DNA of 62,484 bases from an uncultured Veillonella sp. (GCA_900556785.1 USQK01000002.1:1-62484), one strand, 5' to 3'; shown: positions 8,801 through 18,681, numbered from the stretch's first letter. The notes: generated from the letters alone by a model not told the origin. Translations and numbers: made by a program.

Positions 8801-9205
8801 TCACTTCCGTTCCGTAGCGACACTAATATATTTAGCGCCATTCACCTTGAGCATGTCCAATAGGGCGATAACCTCGCTATAGTAAACATCCTTAGATGCG
8901 CGAATGACAAAAGCTTGTCGAGGTGCCTGTTTCACGATAGATTGTACCTCTTCAGCCAAGCGGTCGGAAGAGATTTCCTGGTTATCGATATATAGCGTGT
9001 GCGTTGTGGTGAGCGTAATCGTAATAGGTTCAATAGATTTTGCTGTAGATGTCGATGCAGATGGCAAATTGAGCGGAATTTGCTGCTCTGTATTCATGTA
9101 CAGCGTACCAACCATGAAGAATACCAATAAGAAAAATACGATATCGATCATAGGGATAATCATGATGGTCGGTTCTTTTTTAACCCCTAATGTGCGTCGT
9201 CTCAT
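8801..9205 (-). CDS. exbD: ExbD/TolR-family proton channel subunit
   Basis: The 134-residue protein has the family layout: a short cytoplasmic start, one membrane helix with the essential aspartate (IIPMIDIVFFLLVFFM, Asp at about residue 21), then a periplasmic domain ending with the AKYISVATERK stretch. With ExbB it forms the inner-membrane channel that converts proton flow into TonB movement. Its start overlaps the exbB stop by four bases (ATGA), showing translational coupling. The close tonB-like gene favours Exb over Tol function. Confidence 0.92.
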   Translation of the reverse strand: MRRRTLGVKKEPTIMIIPMIDIVFFLLVFFMVGTLYMNTEQQIPLNLPSASTSTAKSIEPITITLTTTHTLYIDNQEISSDRLAEEVQSIVKQAPRQAFVIRASKDVYYSEVIALLDMLKVNGAKYISVATERK

Positions 9206-9807
9206 ATCTCATGTTCCTCGTTGTACGCATCGAGGATGTTGCCGCACTCATGCTCTAATGTAGTAATAGAATCGTTTACCTTTGCTGCACAGTAACTGTG
9301 AAAGCCAAGCGCGATAATCGCTACAGTCAAGCCTGTAGCCGTAGCCACTAAGGCTTCAGATACACCCCCTGTAATGATTGTAGGCGCACCAATATCGCCG
9401 CCTACTACTGCGAAGGCGCGAATCATACCCAGCACTGTACCCAACAGCCCTAATAACGGTGCCATCGTTACAATCATACTAAGCCAGCTAAGGCCGCGTT
9501 TTAAACGCTCATCGGCGTAAGATACTACGTCTTGCAAACGGTTTTCTAAACCATTATAGTTCTTTGCACTGCGCATAGCGCGAGCAAATAAAGCGCCAAG
9601 CTCCTCTGTGTCGCGTTCCAGAACACTTGGTAACATGACCCAAGATTGATTCTTCTCTAATACCTTATTAAAGCGGCGCAAGTCCTTTGTAAACTTACGA
9701 TATAAAATGATACGCTCAATGCCAATCATCAATGCAAAGAGCAAAAAAATTACTAGCGGATACATAACAAATCCACCAGCCACAAATAAATGCGCTATGC
9801 TACTCAT
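9202..9807 (-). CDS. exbB: ExbB/TolQ-family proton channel subunit
   Basis: The protein has 201 residues with three membrane helices (about residues 8-30, 105-130 and 145-170). The conserved block LSMIVTMAPLLGLLGTVLGMI is followed by a glycine-rich turn and SEALVATATGLTVAI, the pore-lining region of MotA/TolQ/ExbB proteins. The ATG at 9807 is chosen because GGAGG sits directly before it; a TTG four codons upstream overlaps that ribosome site. It is the first gene of exbB-exbD-tonB. Which outer-membrane receptor is served is not visible here. Confidence 0.93.
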   Translation of the reverse strand: MSSIAHLFVAGGFVMYPLVIFLLFALMIGIERIILYRKFTKDLRRFNKVLEKNQSWVMLPSVLERDTEELGALFARAMRSAKNYNGLENRLQDVVSYADERLKRGLSWLSMIVTMAPLLGLLGTVLGMIRAFAVVGGDIGAPTIITGGVSEALVATATGLTVAIIALGFHSYCAAKVNDSITTLEHECGNILDAYNEEHEI

Positions 9808-9895
9808 ACTAACCTCCAAAAGTCTTCACCCTCTAGGCCCCAATAACCTTTATTATATCACGTTTTAAGGCATCTAAAAATATGTATGAGACAAA

Positions 9896-9938
9896 AAAAG
9901 GCTATACTAATCATGATACACATATTAGTATAGCCTTT
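9896..9938. terminator. Terminator after the lipoprotein/small membrane protein pair
   Basis: A 15-bp stem, AAAGGCTATACTAAT / ATTAGTATAGCCTTT, with poly-A on one side and T-rich sequence on the other. It lies about 105 bases beyond the stop at 10044. Confidence 0.8.
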
Positions 9939-10043
9939 AATTTTGCTTTTATTCTGCTTCTACTCTAATTCTATTTTTCCTTTGCCGGACCTTAATTCCG
10001 TCATGATTGAACCATAGCATAACCATTGCATTTGTATGATTTA

Positions 10044-10301
10044 TTAGTCTTTTTTAAGGAATTTTACAAGTATGCCACCGATTGTTAAGGACAAGCCAAA
10101 GCCACTACAGAACATGCCAATGGAATACATCCAAGCATAAGTTTGATTGTTAGAAGAAATTGCTTTAGCTGCCTCTCGTGCATTAGTAGCATTTCTTGCA
10201 ATTTCTAAATTTGTTGTAGCTGGATCTGGATTCAACAATAAGATAATAACACCTATAATTAAAACAACTACGCCAACAGGTAACAACATTTTTTTACTCA
10301 T
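10044..10301 (-). CDS. Small two-helix membrane protein, unknown
   Basis: An 85-residue protein with one hydrophobic segment at the start (about residues 6-22, LLPVGVVVLIIGVIILLL) and one near the end (about 58-80), separated by a polar region. ATG at 10301 is chosen because AGAGGG lies 10 bases upstream and the product then begins MSKKM. It follows the DUF3829-like lipoprotein gene by 48 bases and shares its terminator, so both probably act at the envelope. The layout recalls small DUF3185-type proteins, but I am not certain of the family. Confidence 0.7.
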   Translation of the reverse strand: MSKKMLLPVGVVVLIIGVIILLLNPDPATTNLEIARNATNAREAAKAISSNNQTYAWMYSIGMFCSGFGLSLTIGGILVKFLKKD

Positions 10302-10349
10302 TTTAAGACCCTCTCTAACATTATACAAAACGGTATATGCCATTAGATA

Positions 10350-11240
10350 TTATTTATCAAGTTTGTTCATATCTAAACGATTCATACTGCCAATAAAGCG
10401 ATTATAGGATTCAACCATATCATTATAATGATCATTTGTTTGGTCACCTAAGAATGTACGAATTCTACCAATAGCTGTATTTAATGAATTCTTAGTACTG
10501 TTATATTCCGAACTAGTAATACTATTAGATACGTCCATAATGCCTTGTAACTCTTGGTTAGCTACATTTACATCAATTTGTTTACCCTCTTCAAAGCCAT
10601 CCAATAAAGCAGTTAAACGTAAATGAACTTCTTGAGCTGCCGCTGCATTTTTCTTGCCAGACTCTTTAAGTTCTTTCAACTGTTCTTGTTGGTTTTCTGT
10701 ATTATGTTTGTGAATTACTGCGTCTAACTGATTATACGCTGCATAGAACTGATCATATAATTGAACGTATTTAGGTCCTAATTGTTGTTCCTTAGCATAA
10801 TTATCTGCTTGATATGAATTAGTTTCGTAGTACGTATCCAATTCACTGGCTACTGGTACAATATCCTTTAATACAGCCAATACGTTATCTAAAGGTTCTT
10901 TCATATCATCATATGGCACGCCAGCATCTTTAGCGGCTTGTAAGTTCTTTTGTAAAGAATCAAAATGTGGTGACATAAAGCTTGTTAAATGTTGACCTTC
11001 TCTTAGTTTTTGAATGTTTGGACCGATAGCATAGCCAAAGCGCACTGTATGACTGTTAAAATCGCCAACGGCTTTAATGTAGTTGTTAAACACTTTAACG
11101 TCATCTTGTGATGTCTTTTGAACACCTTGTTGTACGCTATTGGCAACCTTAGAAACACTACATCCTGTCAAGAATAATGGTGCTGTTAGAGTTGATGCAC
11201 ACAATACTACTGTTATCATTTTCTTTACTAGTGGTTTCAT
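10350..11240 (-). CDS. DUF3829-like (YiiG-type) lipoprotein, copy 1
   Basis: The 296-residue protein has a lipoprotein signal (LFLTGC, Cys at residue 27). The mature part is mostly helical and includes DNYAKEQQLGPKYVQLYDQF and KNAAAAQEVHLRLTALLDG, which are almost identical in a second copy at 18752-19651. This pattern fits the DUF3829/YiiG lipoprotein family, whose function is unknown. GAGAGGG precedes the ATG. The product is expected to be anchored in a membrane facing the periplasm. The family name is recalled from pattern, not searched. Confidence 0.8.
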   Translation of the reverse strand: MKPLVKKMITVVLCASTLTAPLFLTGCSVSKVANSVQQGVQKTSQDDVKVFNNYIKAVGDFNSHTVRFGYAIGPNIQKLREGQHLTSFMSPHFDSLQKNLQAAKDAGVPYDDMKEPLDNVLAVLKDIVPVASELDTYYETNSYQADNYAKEQQLGPKYVQLYDQFYAAYNQLDAVIHKHNTENQQEQLKELKESGKKNAAAAQEVHLRLTALLDGFEEGKQIDVNVANQELQGIMDVSNSITSSEYNSTKNSLNTAIGRIRTFLGDQTNDHYNDMVESYNRFIGSMNRLDMNKLDK

Positions 11241-11370
11241 AATGACCCTCTCTTTTTAATCACATACAAGTAACAATCTATGATTAAATTATATATCATA
11301 TATGAAATATATGAAAGCATCAAGTATAAATATATGAAATTTATTTCATGAATACGCATTCATAGGCATA

Positions 11371-11430
11371 AAAAAGGCACAGCATCTTACTACTTGTTTC
11401 ACCAACAGCAGTTTTGATACTATGCCTTTT
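11371..11430. terminator. Terminator of mutA-mutB-meaB
   Basis: A 15-pair stem, AAAAGGCATAGTATC against GATGCTGTGCCTTTT with two G-U pairs, has a loop of about 30 bases and is followed on the minus strand by a T-run. It lies about 100 bases after the meaB stop. Confidence 0.65.
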
Positions 11431-11533
11431 ATGGATGGATACATCTTATATATCTAAATCAGTATGATAGCTAATCGGAGTGTCTTAATAGATAAGTTAT
11501 GCCATCTTATCAAATAGGTATATAGCTATCTAC

Positions 11534-12787
11534 TCATTTAATAGACTTGTCAAAAACTCCAATTAATTCTTCAACGGCTTGTGATTCGCTCATTTCACCG
11601 TCTAAGACAGCATTTTCGACTTCGCCCATACGACCTTGAATGACTACATTGTTAAAGAATAGGTTGTGCAAGTGTTCGTCAATCATATCGCGTACCCAAC
11701 GGAGGGATTGTTCTTGACGGCGTTTTAAGAAGACCCCATTTTCTTTGCCTTGTTCAGTGAACTCTTGGATAACATCCCACAATTCATCGAGGCCATCCTT
11801 TGTGACAGCTGAACATGTGTAGGCTTGAGTCTTCCATTTTTCCGTAGCCGGACGGATATAATGCAACATACGGTCGTAATCGCTACGAGCAATGAGAGCT
11901 CGTTTGAGATTATCCCCATCAGCCTTGTTGACCACAATAGCATCAGCAAGTTCCATAACGCCTTTTTTAATGCCTTGCAATTCATCGCCTGCCCCCGTTA
12001 AAACGATGAGCATAAAGAAGTCTACCATGGAGCGCACAGTAACTTCGCTTTGCCCAACCCCAACGGTTTCAACGAGAATGATATCGTACCCAGCAGCCTC
12101 GCAAAGTAGCATAGTTTCTCTACTTTTACGAGCCACACCGCCTAGCGTACCACCAGCCGGCGATGGACGAATATAAGCCTCAGGATGTTTCGTCAACGTT
12201 TCCATCCGCGTTTTATCACCCAAAATACTGCCTTTTGTGACTTGGCTCGTAGGGTCTACAGCCAGTACGGCAACCTTGTAACCCGCTTCAATGAGCATGT
12301 TACCGAAGGCTTCAATAAACGTACTTTTACCGGCCCCAGGCACACCAGTAATACCGATGCGCAATGCCTTGCCCGTACGAGGCAATACGGCTTGCAACAC
12401 TTGTTGAGCTAGTTTGAAATGGTCCTTATTATTACTTTCTACTAATGTGATAGCCCGTGAAAGTATAACGCGGTCCCCCTGCTCGATACCGCGTACATAA
12501 TCAGCGACAGTTAACTTCTTTCGCCGCTGTACGGGACGTACCGACGGAGCCAGATGAGCAGAGCTAGACAAGAGGCCGTCGTGCATTTCCTTGACGCCTT
12601 TCATCACGTGACACGCAAAGGTATCATCTTTTTTCGCATCTTCTGGCACCCAGTCGGGACGGTACGTACTACCCTCGGCGCTTGCGTTTTTTACACCTAA
12701 TTCTGGCGCCTTACCTTCACCAGTGGTAAAAGTAGCGTCCTGTGCATTGCGCAATTCATCCGGAGTAGGCCGTTTATTATCAGTCAT
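11534..12787 (-). CDS. meaB: MeaB, GTPase chaperone of methylmalonyl-CoA mutase
   Basis: MeaB loads and protects the adenosylcobalamin of methylmalonyl-CoA mutase using GTP. The 417-residue protein has Walker A GVPGAGKS near residue 148, the switch region PSPAGGTLGGVA, Walker B ILVETVGVGQSE and the guanine motif NKAD. Typical MeaB/ArgK proteins have about 320-340 residues; here roughly 90 extra residues precede the conserved LTVADYVRGIEQGD start. The gene overlaps mutB by eight bases and is the last gene of the operon, so it is very likely made together with its client enzyme. Confidence 0.95.
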   Translation of the reverse strand: MTDNKRPTPDELRNAQDATFTTGEGKAPELGVKNASAEGSTYRPDWVPEDAKKDDTFACHVMKGVKEMHDGLLSSSAHLAPSVRPVQRRKKLTVADYVRGIEQGDRVILSRAITLVESNNKDHFKLAQQVLQAVLPRTGKALRIGITGVPGAGKSTFIEAFGNMLIEAGYKVAVLAVDPTSQVTKGSILGDKTRMETLTKHPEAYIRPSPAGGTLGGVARKSRETMLLCEAAGYDIILVETVGVGQSEVTVRSMVDFFMLIVLTGAGDELQGIKKGVMELADAIVVNKADGDNLKRALIARSDYDRMLHYIRPATEKWKTQAYTCSAVTKDGLDELWDVIQEFTEQGKENGVFLKRRQEQSLRWVRDMIDEHLHNLFFNNVVIQGRMGEVENAVLDGEMSESQAVEELIGVFDKSIK

Positions 12788-14969
12788 TGCCTTCGTCTTG
12801 AACGTGGCTAGTCAATGTTTCTAGTAATTTTTTCGCCGCTACTGGCAAAACTGTACCAGGGCCAAAGATAGCCACTGCGCCATGTTCGCGTAGGAATTCA
12901 TAGTCCTGAGCAGGGATTACGCCGCCGATGGCAACTAAAATATCTCCACGGCCCCGCTTGTTGAGTTCCTCTACAAGTTGAGGCAATAATGTCTTATGCC
13001 CCGCCGCAAGAGAACTAAATCCGACAATATGAACGTCATTATCCACCGCATCTTGTGCTGTTTCTTCTGGAGTTTGGAACAAAGGTCCGATATCCACGTC
13101 AAAGCCCATATCCGCGAAGGATGTAGCGATAACTTTGGCACCACGGTCATGACCGTCTTGGCCCATCTTCGCAATCATGATACGAGGACGACGACCTTCG
13201 AGTTCTTCAAAGTTATCTGCCATTTGGCGTACTTCTTTGATTACATCGTCATCTTCAAATTCGCTGGAGTATACACCGGAAATAGAGCGAATAACCGCTT
13301 TATGACGACCGCATACCTTTTCAACAGCAAAGGAAATTTCACCCAAGGATGCACGAGCACGAGCCGCTTCAAGTGCAAGAGCAAGCAAGTTGCCTTCACC
13401 CGATTCTGTAGCCTTTGTAATCGCTTCAAGACAGGATTGAACCTTTTCTTCATCCCGGTTAGCACGCAATTGTTCGAGACGACGAATTTGCGCTTCCCGT
13501 ACAGCTGTGTTATCTACGTCGAGGATATCCAATGGGTCTTCTTTATCTAGACGATATTTGTTGATACCAATAATCGCTTCACGACCAGAGTCGATACGAG
13601 CTTGGCGACGTGCGGCAGCTTCTTCGATACGCATCTTAGGAAGCCCTGTATCGATAGCTTTCGCCATACCGCCAAGAGATTCGATTTCTTGAATATGACC
13701 CCAAGCGCGACGAATCAATTCATCTGTCAACGCTTCTACATAGTAGGAGCCGCCCCATGGGTCGATAACCTTACATACCTTAGTTTCATCTTGGATGTAA
13801 AGCTGAGTATTACGCGCAATACGTGCGGAGAAGTCCGTAGGCAACGCAATGGCTTCGTCAAGCGCATTCGTATGTAGAGATTGCGTATGGCCCAAAGCTG
13901 CGCCCATCGCTTCCATACATGTACGAGCCACGTTGTTGAACGGATCTTGTTCTGTAAGAGACCAGCCGGATGTTTGGCTATGTGTACGAAGAGCCATGGA
14001 TTTAGGATTTTCAGAGCCGAAACTATTGATAATCTTAGCCCATAACATACGAGCTGCACGCATTTTTGCCACTTCCATGAAGTAGTTTTTACCGATTGCC
14101 CAGAAGAAGGACAACCGTGGTGCGAACTGGTCAACGTGAAGACCCGCATTAACACCGGTACGGATATATTCGAGACCATCGGCCAATGTGTAACCTAATT
14201 CGATATCCGCAGTAGCGCCCGCTTCTTGCATATGGTAGCCGGAAATGGAGATACTGTTGAACTTAGGCATGTACTGGGATGTATACGCAAAGATATCGCC
14301 GATAATGCGCATGGACGTAGCTGGAGGATAAATATAAGTATTACGCACCATGAACTCTTTCAAGATATCATTTTGGATTGTACCAGCCATAACCTTTTTA
14401 TCTACACCTTGTTCTTCACCAGCCAAGATGTAGAACGCCATTACTGGCAATACGGCGCCGTTCATGGTCATGGATACAGACATTTGATCAAGTGGGATAC
14501 CGGAGAATAGAATTTCCATATCGAGGATGGAGTCTACCGCAACACCCGCTTTACCAACGTCACCTACTACACGAGGATGATCGGAGTCATAACCACGGTG
14601 AGTAGCAAGGTCAAAGGCGATAGACAAACCCTTTTGGCCCGCAGCCAAGTTACGACGATAGAACGCATTGGATTCTTCCGCTGTGGAGAAACCAGCGTAC
14701 TGACGTACTGTCCAAGGACGAGTAACATACATTGTGGAATAAGGTCCACGCAAGAATGGAGGTACACCAGCCATATAGTCAAGGTGTGTCATTCCTTCAT
14801 AATCCATCTCTGTATAGAGAGGTTTTAATTGGATTTGCTCCATTGTTGTATTATATAAATCTTCAAAGCTTTTTCCTGTTTCTTTTTGAAGTTCAGCAAG
14901 CCATGCATCGCGAGATGTTGCTGTCTGAGATCCCAAGCCAAGAGAGGAGAAGTCTGGATTTTTAAACAT
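12780..14969 (-). CDS. mutB: Methylmalonyl-CoA mutase, large (catalytic) subunit
   Basis: The enzyme interconverts succinyl-CoA and (R)-methylmalonyl-CoA with adenosylcobalamin, the entry to propionate formation. The 729-residue protein has a TIM-barrel part with RGPYSTMYVTRPWTVRQYAG near residue 75, then a C-terminal cobalamin domain containing GQDGHDRGAKVIA. The His of the D-x-H-x-x-G motif is the lower axial cobalt ligand. The gene starts five bases after mutA ends and overlaps meaB, so all three form one tight operon. Length and motifs are normal for the family. Confidence 0.97.
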   Translation of the reverse strand: MFKNPDFSSLGLGSQTATSRDAWLAELQKETGKSFEDLYNTTMEQIQLKPLYTEMDYEGMTHLDYMAGVPPFLRGPYSTMYVTRPWTVRQYAGFSTAEESNAFYRRNLAAGQKGLSIAFDLATHRGYDSDHPRVVGDVGKAGVAVDSILDMEILFSGIPLDQMSVSMTMNGAVLPVMAFYILAGEEQGVDKKVMAGTIQNDILKEFMVRNTYIYPPATSMRIIGDIFAYTSQYMPKFNSISISGYHMQEAGATADIELGYTLADGLEYIRTGVNAGLHVDQFAPRLSFFWAIGKNYFMEVAKMRAARMLWAKIINSFGSENPKSMALRTHSQTSGWSLTEQDPFNNVARTCMEAMGAALGHTQSLHTNALDEAIALPTDFSARIARNTQLYIQDETKVCKVIDPWGGSYYVEALTDELIRRAWGHIQEIESLGGMAKAIDTGLPKMRIEEAAARRQARIDSGREAIIGINKYRLDKEDPLDILDVDNTAVREAQIRRLEQLRANRDEEKVQSCLEAITKATESGEGNLLALALEAARARASLGEISFAVEKVCGRHKAVIRSISGVYSSEFEDDDVIKEVRQMADNFEELEGRRPRIMIAKMGQDGHDRGAKVIATSFADMGFDVDIGPLFQTPEETAQDAVDNDVHIVGFSSLAAGHKTLLPQLVEELNKRGRGDILVAIGGVIPAQDYEFLREHGAVAIFGPGTVLPVAAKKLLETLTSHVQDEGND

Positions 14970-14973
14970 GAGC

Positions 14974-17136
14974 TCACATCCCTTTCTTATCTTGTAACGT
15001 ATTCAAGATTTCGTAACAATTTGCACGAACAGAAATGAAGTCGTCCACGCCAGCTTCACGGTACACAGGTTCTAAGTCCTTAGGAGGTGCCCCTGCTAAA
15101 ATAACCGTTACATTCGGCATAGTTTCTTTCAATTCCTTAGCAAGTGGTGGTACCAATTCTGGATATGTATCATCTGTAGAACAGATAACGACAACATCAG
15201 CACCACTTTCACGAGCAGCTTTCGCAGCATCAGCCGTTGTTTCATGACCATCATTTTTGATAACTTCAAAAGCACCTACTTCGAAGAAGCCTGTGGAGAA
15301 GTCCGCCCGAGGTTTATGTTGAGGGATTGGGCCCATATTGGCCAAGAATACCTTCACATTATCTTTCGTACGTTGTTTATAATTCTCAGTGCGCATGCGA
15401 AGTGCTTCAAACTGTTCAGTCCAGCGATGGGCTGCAATGGATTCAATCGTTTCGGATGCAATATCGCCAGCATCTAAAGCCTTGCGGATTTGACGTATTG
15501 TTAATTTTTGTAATGCACCGAGTTCAATAAGGCCAATCAAAGCGCCTGGCTCTGTCGTACCTGCTTCTAGGGTAGCCTGTGCTTTCACAACAGCATCTGG
15601 CTCCGCACTCGCCAAGTACTCTTCGATTTGAGCAACCCGTTTTTGACGCAATGTTTCTTGATTTTCTGGTTTTGGATCAAGCAATTCTTCAGTCATATTC
15701 GCATACATGTTGTTACCTACAGCCACATCTTTGCGGAATGCAAGGTTTTTGAAGCGTTCATCAAGAACTGCTTTAACTTGAGCTTGTGGATAGCCTTCTT
15801 TCAAGGCTGCTATGATACCACCTTTAGACTCAATAGTTTGGAACTCGGCCCAAATTTTTTCGCATAATTCAGCTGCCAATGTTTCCACATACCAAGAACC
15901 ACCTACAGGGTCCACTGGTTGACGTAACTCGAACTCAGTTTGTAACATCACTTGAATATTACGGGCAATACGGCGAGAGAAATCGTCAGCTTTGCGAATT
16001 GGTTGGTCGAATGGGGACACTTCAAGGCTATTCAAACCGCCTACAACGCCAGAGAATGCTTGTGTTGTATTGCGCAACAAGTTTACATATGGGTCGTATA
16101 CAGTTTTTGTGAAAGCCGATGTTCTGCCGTGTACATGAACAGCACGGTCAGCTTCTTCGGCACCGAACGCTTCCATGATGCGCGCCCAAAGCACACGTAA
16201 TGCACGTAATTTAGCAATTTCCATGAAGAAGTTTGCACCCAAGGAGAATGTAAACATCATGCTGTTAGCAATAGTGTGAATATCGATGTTACGTTGTGCC
16301 AATTGACGTACGTAGCAAACCGCTGTCGCCAATGCATACGCAACCTCTTGCACATCGTTCGCGCCACCATTAGCGTATACATCACCAGATACGAGTACAG
16401 TTTTAAGCTCTGGAGCTTGCTCTTTAGCCCATACAACAGTATGTGCCATTTCATCAAAGGCTGTATCTAAAGACATATGCAATGTACCATCTTTAGCCCA
16501 AACACCAATAGGGTCTGCACCAACGAGACCTTTCAAGTCAGAGGTCTGTTTTTTAGAGCCTTTCACCGTAGCCGCTAACATACCGAGCAAGATAGCTGCA
16601 GAAGCACCTGTTTCAATGTATAAAGGGTTTTCCTTCAAATTAAAACGCTCAATCAATTGGCTACAATCATCCATAGTAGACAGAGATGTACCGCCGATAC
16701 CAACAGCTGCGCCTACTTGCACATCTTGATCATGGCGTGTTGCTTCATCAAGGCGAATATTGTGAATGGTGCCACCTTTTACAATTTCGTATAAACTTGC
16801 ATGATTAGCATCCTTAGGAAAGGATTCATCTACATATTGGGATACGCCCCAAGAGTCTTTAATATAACCACTTGCCTTTGTGCCACGTAGGAACTCACCT
16901 GCCCCAGGGTATACACCCTTTGGAATTTTTTCTCCATGCAATGCAGGCGTATAAATTGGTTGTAACGTAATTCCCTCATAGGTTTTAGTGAACATCTTCT
17001 TATGGAAGTCGCCACCTTTTAACGCTTTTTCAACCTCGGCCTGCCATTGTTCATACGTAGGTTTCTTAAACTCATCAAAGGATACAGGTGCTAATAAATC
17101 ACGTTCAGCATCCTTTGAAGTCTTTTTGTCAGACAT
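14974..17136 (-). CDS. mutA: Methylmalonyl-CoA mutase, small (non-catalytic) subunit
   Basis: This is the 720-residue partner of MutB in the heterodimeric form of the enzyme. It keeps the barrel (GAGEFLRGTKASGYIKDSWG near residue 78) and a degenerate C-terminal cobalamin-like domain (NDGHETTADAAKAARESGAD). The D-x-H-x-x-G cobalt-ligand motif is not preserved in its catalytic form, as expected for the structural subunit. GGAGGC lies before the ATG. It is the first gene of the operon, about 180 bases after a terminator that follows a cobalamin riboswitch. Confidence 0.95.
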   Translation of the reverse strand: MSDKKTSKDAERDLLAPVSFDEFKKPTYEQWQAEVEKALKGGDFHKKMFTKTYEGITLQPIYTPALHGEKIPKGVYPGAGEFLRGTKASGYIKDSWGVSQYVDESFPKDANHASLYEIVKGGTIHNIRLDEATRHDQDVQVGAAVGIGGTSLSTMDDCSQLIERFNLKENPLYIETGASAAILLGMLAATVKGSKKQTSDLKGLVGADPIGVWAKDGTLHMSLDTAFDEMAHTVVWAKEQAPELKTVLVSGDVYANGGANDVQEVAYALATAVCYVRQLAQRNIDIHTIANSMMFTFSLGANFFMEIAKLRALRVLWARIMEAFGAEEADRAVHVHGRTSAFTKTVYDPYVNLLRNTTQAFSGVVGGLNSLEVSPFDQPIRKADDFSRRIARNIQVMLQTEFELRQPVDPVGGSWYVETLAAELCEKIWAEFQTIESKGGIIAALKEGYPQAQVKAVLDERFKNLAFRKDVAVGNNMYANMTEELLDPKPENQETLRQKRVAQIEEYLASAEPDAVVKAQATLEAGTTEPGALIGLIELGALQKLTIRQIRKALDAGDIASETIESIAAHRWTEQFEALRMRTENYKQRTKDNVKVFLANMGPIPQHKPRADFSTGFFEVGAFEVIKNDGHETTADAAKAARESGADVVVICSTDDTYPELVPPLAKELKETMPNVTVILAGAPPKDLEPVYREAGVDDFISVRANCYEILNTLQDKKGM

Positions 17137-17313
17137 ATATGTGCCTCCTTTTCAACTCGAAACCATACCGAGAAACAGCGCACCGTACCTGCGAATTGTT
17201 AGATATATGAATCACTCGAGCTTTATCTTATTGGACCACATCAACCTCAAAATGTGTCCATCTGTTTAATATCTATAAAACCTGATTCCTATACTCAACA
17301 TCCACTCTAAGGG

Positions 17314-17341
17314 CAATAAAAAACGTGCCACCTAAAGTGAC
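17314..17341 (-). terminator. Terminator in the mutA leader
   Basis: ACGTGTCAC-TTTAG-GTGGCACGT is followed by TTTTTT on the minus strand, a strong intrinsic terminator. It lies between the cobalamin riboswitch and mutA and is the likely expression platform. Confidence 0.8.
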
Positions 17342-17429
17342 ACGTAAGGTTTCTTATTGAAAGGTACACTAAAAAATACTGTAGCCAGCATACCCCAATC
17401 CCCTTCCTATCGCTCGTAGGTACATAACG

Positions 17430-17590
17430 GTGATTATCAAATAGGCAGTTCTCCTGGCTCGGGATCATCACCTCGCTTTCGCCTTCCCAGATTACTCCAG
17501 TGACATGTATGAAAGCAGACTCATCCTTACAGTGGCGGGACCGCATCGGCTTATACCGATTTCTCTATTAAGTCTTGCGACACCTATTCT
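17430..17590 (-). ncRNA. Cobalamin riboswitch upstream of mutA
   Basis: On the minus strand the element contains the hallmark blocks in order: AGGTG near its 5' end, then GCGGTCCCGCCACTGTAA, then GAAGGCGAAAGC, then the B12-box-like AGCCAGGAGAACTGCC, closed by the P1 arms AATAGG and CCTATT. These are the conserved elements of the adenosylcobalamin aptamer. A terminator follows about 90 bases later and mutA after about 180 more. I see no gene or strong promoter between them. The usual effect in this class is repression when cobalamin binds. Confidence 0.92.
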
Positions 17591-17764
17591 CTATATTCGT
17601 TGTTCTAAGTCCAATATAGTGTAACAATATGCACAAAGTCAATGAACATAACATTTAATCATAAGTGCCAAAATCAAAGTTATAACTGAAGATCATATGC
17701 AATAACTAAAACGCATGACTTGAGTATTAGTGATATAATAAGTACTATCACGAGAGGAGGCATT

Positions 17765-18661
17765 ATGGAGCATACAAGTAGAAAAGGGTTAATCACAGCC
17801 CTTAGTTGTTATATAATTTGGGGCTTACTCCCTCTATATTGGGCATTATTAAACCATGTTTCACCGTATAATATACTGGCACAGCGTATTATCTGGTCAG
17901 GTGTTTGCATGGCTATCGTTGTATTTGGCCTACACTTTAAACAATTCAAAAAGGACTTTCAATTACTAAAAGAACAACGTTCACAACTATTCCTACTTTT
18001 AGTTGCGGCAGTCATCATCAGTGTAAACTGGTTCACCTACATTTGGGCCATCGCCAATAATCAAGTTATGAACACGAGCCTTGGCTATTACATCAACCCA
18101 CTCTTCAATGTAGTATTAGGTGTCATCCTATTTAAAGAGGTTCTATCTATACCGAAAAAGCTGAGTGTCCTTATCGCTACCATCGGCATCGCCTTACTCA
18201 CCTATCAAGTGGGATCCTTGCCATTAGTATCGATGATCCTCGCCGTTTCCTTCGGTCTCTATGGGGCCGTAAAAAAGAAACTGCTCATCTCTCCCTTTAC
18301 GAGCATCGCCTTTGAGGCCTGGCTATTAACACCGCTAGCCTTACTATATACGACCATGGTCGATAATACCGTGTGGTCCTATTTCGGCACAGACTGGTAT
18401 ACAACCATGTTGCTCATAGCCTGCGGTCTAACTACATCTGTCCCATTGGTGCTATTCTCCTATGGTGCACAGCTATTACCGCTCAATCTACTAGGCTTCT
18501 TGCAATATGTATCCCCTACTATTGCCTTGTTGCTAGCCATCTTTTACTTTGGTGAAAGCTTTGGCACACCGCAGATGATCGCCTTCGGTTGTATCTGGAT
18601 AGCCTTAGTATTATTCTCCTTATCAAGCCAAATTACAACGCGCATTAGCCTTAAAAAGTAA
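17765..18661 (+). CDS. rarD: RarD-family EamA/DMT transporter
   Basis: The 298-residue integral membrane protein has about ten hydrophobic helices in two EamA-type repeats. The start (KGLITALSCYIIWGLLPLYW), the SVNWFTYIWAIANNQVMNTSLGYYINPLF region (about residues 80-110) and the late FLQYVSPTIALLLA match RarD proteins, drug/metabolite exporters of the inner membrane named from a chloramphenicol phenotype. ATG at 17765 is chosen because GAGAGGAGG precedes it. The gene runs opposite to mutAB and ends in a bidirectional terminator. The substrate is unknown. Confidence 0.88.
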   Translation: MEHTSRKGLITALSCYIIWGLLPLYWALLNHVSPYNILAQRIIWSGVCMAIVVFGLHFKQFKKDFQLLKEQRSQLFLLLVAAVIISVNWFTYIWAIANNQVMNTSLGYYINPLFNVVLGVILFKEVLSIPKKLSVLIATIGIALLTYQVGSLPLVSMILAVSFGLYGAVKKKLLISPFTSIAFEAWLLTPLALLYTTMVDNTVWSYFGTDWYTTMLLIACGLTTSVPLVLFSYGAQLLPLNLLGFLQYVSPTIALLLAIFYFGESFGTPQMIAFGCIWIALVLFSLSSQITTRISLKK

Positions 18662-18681
18662 AACATCTACTAATCAACTAA

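Noticed and set aside
15035..16470. Plus-strand open frames inside mutA and mutB
   Set aside because: They are antisense shadows of strongly conserved enzyme genes, with no ribosome sites.
17307..17546. A 79-codon open frame on the minus strand upstream of mutA
   Set aside because: It lies inside the cobalamin riboswitch and its terminator. The conserved RNA blocks explain the sequence and there is no proper ribosome site.
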